A stretch of DNA of 64,000 bases from Symbiopectobacterium purcellii. GTDB lineage: Bacteria; Pseudomonadota; Gammaproteobacteria; Enterobacterales; Enterobacteriaceae. The stretch is taken from the NCBI RefSeq assembly GCF_019797845.1, contig NZ_CP081864.1:4092001-4156000 (forward strand), in the 5' to 3' direction. The notes beneath the pieces are model-generated. The model had not been told where the DNA came from. It worked only from the letters and a program-made list of their open reading frames with translations, and did no database searches. This document shows positions 62,164 to 64,000 of this stretch, piece after piece. Numbering within the stretch: the stretch's first letter is position 1; each line of letters opens with the position of its first letter. The translations under genes were made by a program, and so were the position numbers.

Positions 62164-63408
62164 TCACTTACGATTGCCCACGCTGGCAAAGTACGCTTTT
62201 ATCCCTGCCAGAATAGATTCCGCAATCTGCTGCTGAAAGTGGCTGGTGCGCAATTTACGCTCTTCTTCCAGATTACTGATAAACGCCGTTTCTACCAGAA
62301 TCGAGGGGATATCGGGTGCTTTTAACACCGCAAACCCGGCCTGATCGACCTTATTCTTATGCAGCTTATTCACTTTGCCGAGTCGCTTAAGGATTTCACC
62401 GCCAAATTTCAGGCTATCGCTGATGGTGGCAGTCTGCACCAGATCAAACAGCGTATGGTCGAGATAACGATCGCCACTCATGCCCACACCGCCAATCAGA
62501 TCGGATTCGTTTTGCGTTTCCGCCAAAAAACGCGCTGCGGTGCTGGTCGCGCCTTTCTTCGACAGTGCAAACACCGAAGAGCCGCGTGCCGCGCGGTTGG
62601 TAAAAGCATCTGCGTGAATCGAAACAAACAGATCGGCACGCTGCTTGCGTGCTTTCGCCACCCTCACGCGCAGGGGAATAAACACATCCTCATTGCGCGT
62701 CATGTACGCCTTCATATTGGGTTCACGTTCAATCAGGCTGCGTAACCGCCGTGCGATCTGCAACACGATGTCTTTCTCACGCGTGCGATTTTTACCAATG
62801 GCGCCGGGATCTTCACCGCCGTGACCGGGATCGAGCATGATAACCAACGGACGATCGCGCCCCGCTTTGCCTGCCAACGGCGCTTCCGGCGGTAATTTAC
62901 TCTCCAGATCTCCCTTATTGTAATCTTCCAGCAGCGCCAGTAGCGGATCGTCGGCATTGTCATAGCGCCCTACCGCCGGGTAGAGATCCAACACTAAGCG
63001 ATGTTTAAACTCGGCGATGGGATCGAGAGTAAAAACTTTCGGATTGGAGGCTTGCTTCAGTTCTAACACCAGGCGCACCGTTTTAGGATCAAACTGCCCA
63101 ATGCGGGCTTCTTTGATCAGCGGATCGTCAGACTGAAACTGCTGCGAAACCGTTTTCAACACGCTGTTAAGTTGGATATCTTCGATATCCACAACCAGCC
63201 GGTCAGGGTTGGTTAGCATAAACTGCTTGTATTTTAACGTGCGGTTAGACTCTAGCGTGACGCGGGTATAGGCTGAAGAAGGCCAGACGCGAACGGCGAT
63301 CACCTGGGCGGCAGCGGCCCATCCGGCACCGCTGACACTCAATAACCAGGTTGCCGCCGCGCCTTGCAAGAGGCGGCGGCGAGTCTGATTGTGATTCGAA
63401 TAAGACAT
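62164..63408 (-). CDS. amiC: N-acetylmuramoyl-L-alanine amidase AmiC
   Basis: AmiC splits septal peptidoglycan in daughter-cell separation and is activated by NlpD. The 414-residue product has a Tat signal (TRRRLLQG near residue 9, cleavage near residue 33), an N-terminal AMIN domain that localises it to the septum, and the amidase_3 domain with the zinc ligands in [14 protein letters not shown] (His), SIHADA (His) and VETAFISN (Glu). It is convergent with the tRNA cluster and divergent from argA. Confidence 0.96.
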   Translation of the reverse strand: MSYSNHNQTRRRLLQGAAATWLLSVSGAGWAAAAQVIAVRVWPSSAYTRVTLESNRTLKYKQFMLTNPDRLVVDIEDIQLNSVLKTVSQQFQSDDPLIKEARIGQFDPKTVRLVLELKQASNPKVFTLDPIAEFKHRLVLDLYPAVGRYDNADDPLLALLEDYNKGDLESKLPPEAPLAGKAGRDRPLVIMLDPGHGGEDPGAIGKNRTREKDIVLQIARRLRSLIEREPNMKAYMTRNEDVFIPLRVRVAKARKQRADLFVSIHADAFTNRAARGSSVFALSKKGATSTAARFLAETQNESDLIGGVGMSGDRYLDHTLFDLVQTATISDSLKFGGEILKRLGKVNKLHKNKVDQAGFAVLKAPDIPSILVETAFISNLEEERKLRTSHFQQQIAESILAGIKAYFASVGNRK

Positions 63409-63754
63409 GCCACTCCAATTCGTTATGCTGTCGTTATTATGGTGCTGTAGTCATTGTGATGCTGTCGCAAGCAGACACTGGCGCAAGTGCTCAAACGGTG
63501 ATGTCAGGCAAAAAAAACACAGACCAACAGAAAATTTGCTGCGATATTACGCGAAAAAGATAAAGTCAGTATTAACAATGTGAAAACTTTAACGAATCTT
63601 CCCACCTCTGTCATGTAAAAATCATTGTGACGGCGTATAAATGGCCGGAGAGCAAGTCAGTCATTCACAACGGAAATCAGCCCACTCCGAGAAACAGGGC
63701 AATAACGCGGAACACGACCGAATTGTGAGACTTACTCCTTGCCTTTTCGTTCAA
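63409..63754. other. Divergent gap between amiC and argA
   Basis: About 350 bp without a supported gene. A -10-like AT stretch lies close to the ArgR boxes that follow; nothing else was recognised. Confidence 0.45.
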
Positions 63755-63793
63755 TTAGAATAAAAATACACAAATTAAGAATAAAAATTCACT
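63755..63793 (+). promoter_or_regulatory. Two ArgR operator boxes upstream of argA
   Basis: Two 18-bp ARG boxes, 63755-63772 (core AGAAT-AAAA-ATACA) and 63776-63793 (core AGAAT-AAAA-ATTCA), are separated by 3 bp, the spacing needed for one ArgR hexamer. They lie 15 bp before the argA start, so arginine-dependent repression is expected. Confidence 0.8.
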
Positions 63794-63807
63794 CAGAGAG
63801 GCTCGCA

Positions 63808-64000
63808 GTGAAGGAACGTAGTACAGAACTGGTCCAAGGCTTCCGCCATTCGGTTCCTTATATCAATGCGCATCGCGGCAAAACCTTTGTCATTATGCTG
63901 GGCGGTGAAGCCATTGAGCATGAAAACTTCGCCAACATCGTCAACGATATTGGTCTGCTGCATAGCCTCGGCATCAAGCTGGTGGTGGTCTATGGTGCCC
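63808..64000 (+). CDS. argA: N-acetylglutamate synthase ArgA, 5' part
   Basis: ArgA makes N-acetylglutamate, the first step of arginine biosynthesis, and is feedback-inhibited by arginine. Only the first 64 codons are in the window; the gene runs off the right edge. The GTG start at 63808 gives [20 protein letters not shown], which matches the E. coli N-terminus; the MLGGEAI amino-acid-kinase motif follows at about residue 31. It carries ArgR boxes upstream. Confidence 0.96.
   Translation, partial: MKERSTELVQGFRHSVPYINAHRGKTFVIMLGGEAIEHENFANIVNDIGLLHSLGIKLVVVYGA

Overview
The window is a chromosomal segment of a gamma-proteobacterium of the order Enterobacterales, most likely a plant-associated member of the Pectobacteriaceae (Pectobacterium, Dickeya, Brenneria and relatives). 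The core genes are closely collinear with known enterobacterial proteins. The genus-level hint comes from a KdgM-type oligogalacturonate porin and a CsrB/RsmB regulatory RNA. This assignment is inference from gene content; no database comparison was run.

Layout: (1) 1-822 is an AT-rich, apparently gene-free leader, then mutS. (2) 3.4-6.7 kb holds nlpE, yaeQ, yaeP, rof and an AT-rich orphan membrane protein gene. (3) 6.7-28.9 kb is the large minus-strand housekeeping block: tilS, yaeR, accA, dnaE, rnhB, lpxB, lpxA, fabZ, lpxD, skp, bamA, rseP, cdsA, ispU, dxr, frr, pyrH, tsf and rpsB. It covers lipid A synthesis, outer-membrane assembly, isoprenoid and phospholipid precursors, and translation. 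(4) 28.9-33.8 kb is a plus-strand set: map, glnD, dapD, yaeH. (5) 33.9-46.2 kb resembles the yqcA-truC-yqcC-csrB-syd-queF-ppnN-xni-rlmM-ygdD-gcvA-gcvB-ygdI-csdA-csdE-tcdA neighbourhood of E. coli. (6) 47.5-60.0 kb is an accessory block between tcdA and mltA: a decayed molybdopterin oxidoreductase, a peptide-type ABC transporter with SDR, M20 hydrolase, TetR regulator and DapA-family lyase genes, and a KdgM porin. (7) 60.3-64 kb is mltA, four tandem initiator tRNA-fMet genes, amiC and the start of argA.

The main finding is at 35.6-37.2 kb. A complete IS5-family element of the IS903 type (1,054 bp, near-perfect terminal repeats, 9-bp target duplication) lies between rsmB/csrB and its conserved far-upstream GacA/UvrY palindrome (TGTAAG-N6-CTTACA). 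It appears to separate a candidate -35 from the -10. If so, the Gac/Rsm global regulatory circuit, which controls virulence and extracellular enzymes in this group, may be uncoupled in this strain.

Other points are three copies of a palindromic mobile-looking intergenic repeat, a fourth initiator tRNA with two substitutions (one at the Levitt pair), single in-frame stop codons in two genes of the accessory block, and a GC-rich structured intergenic element between csdE and tcdA.
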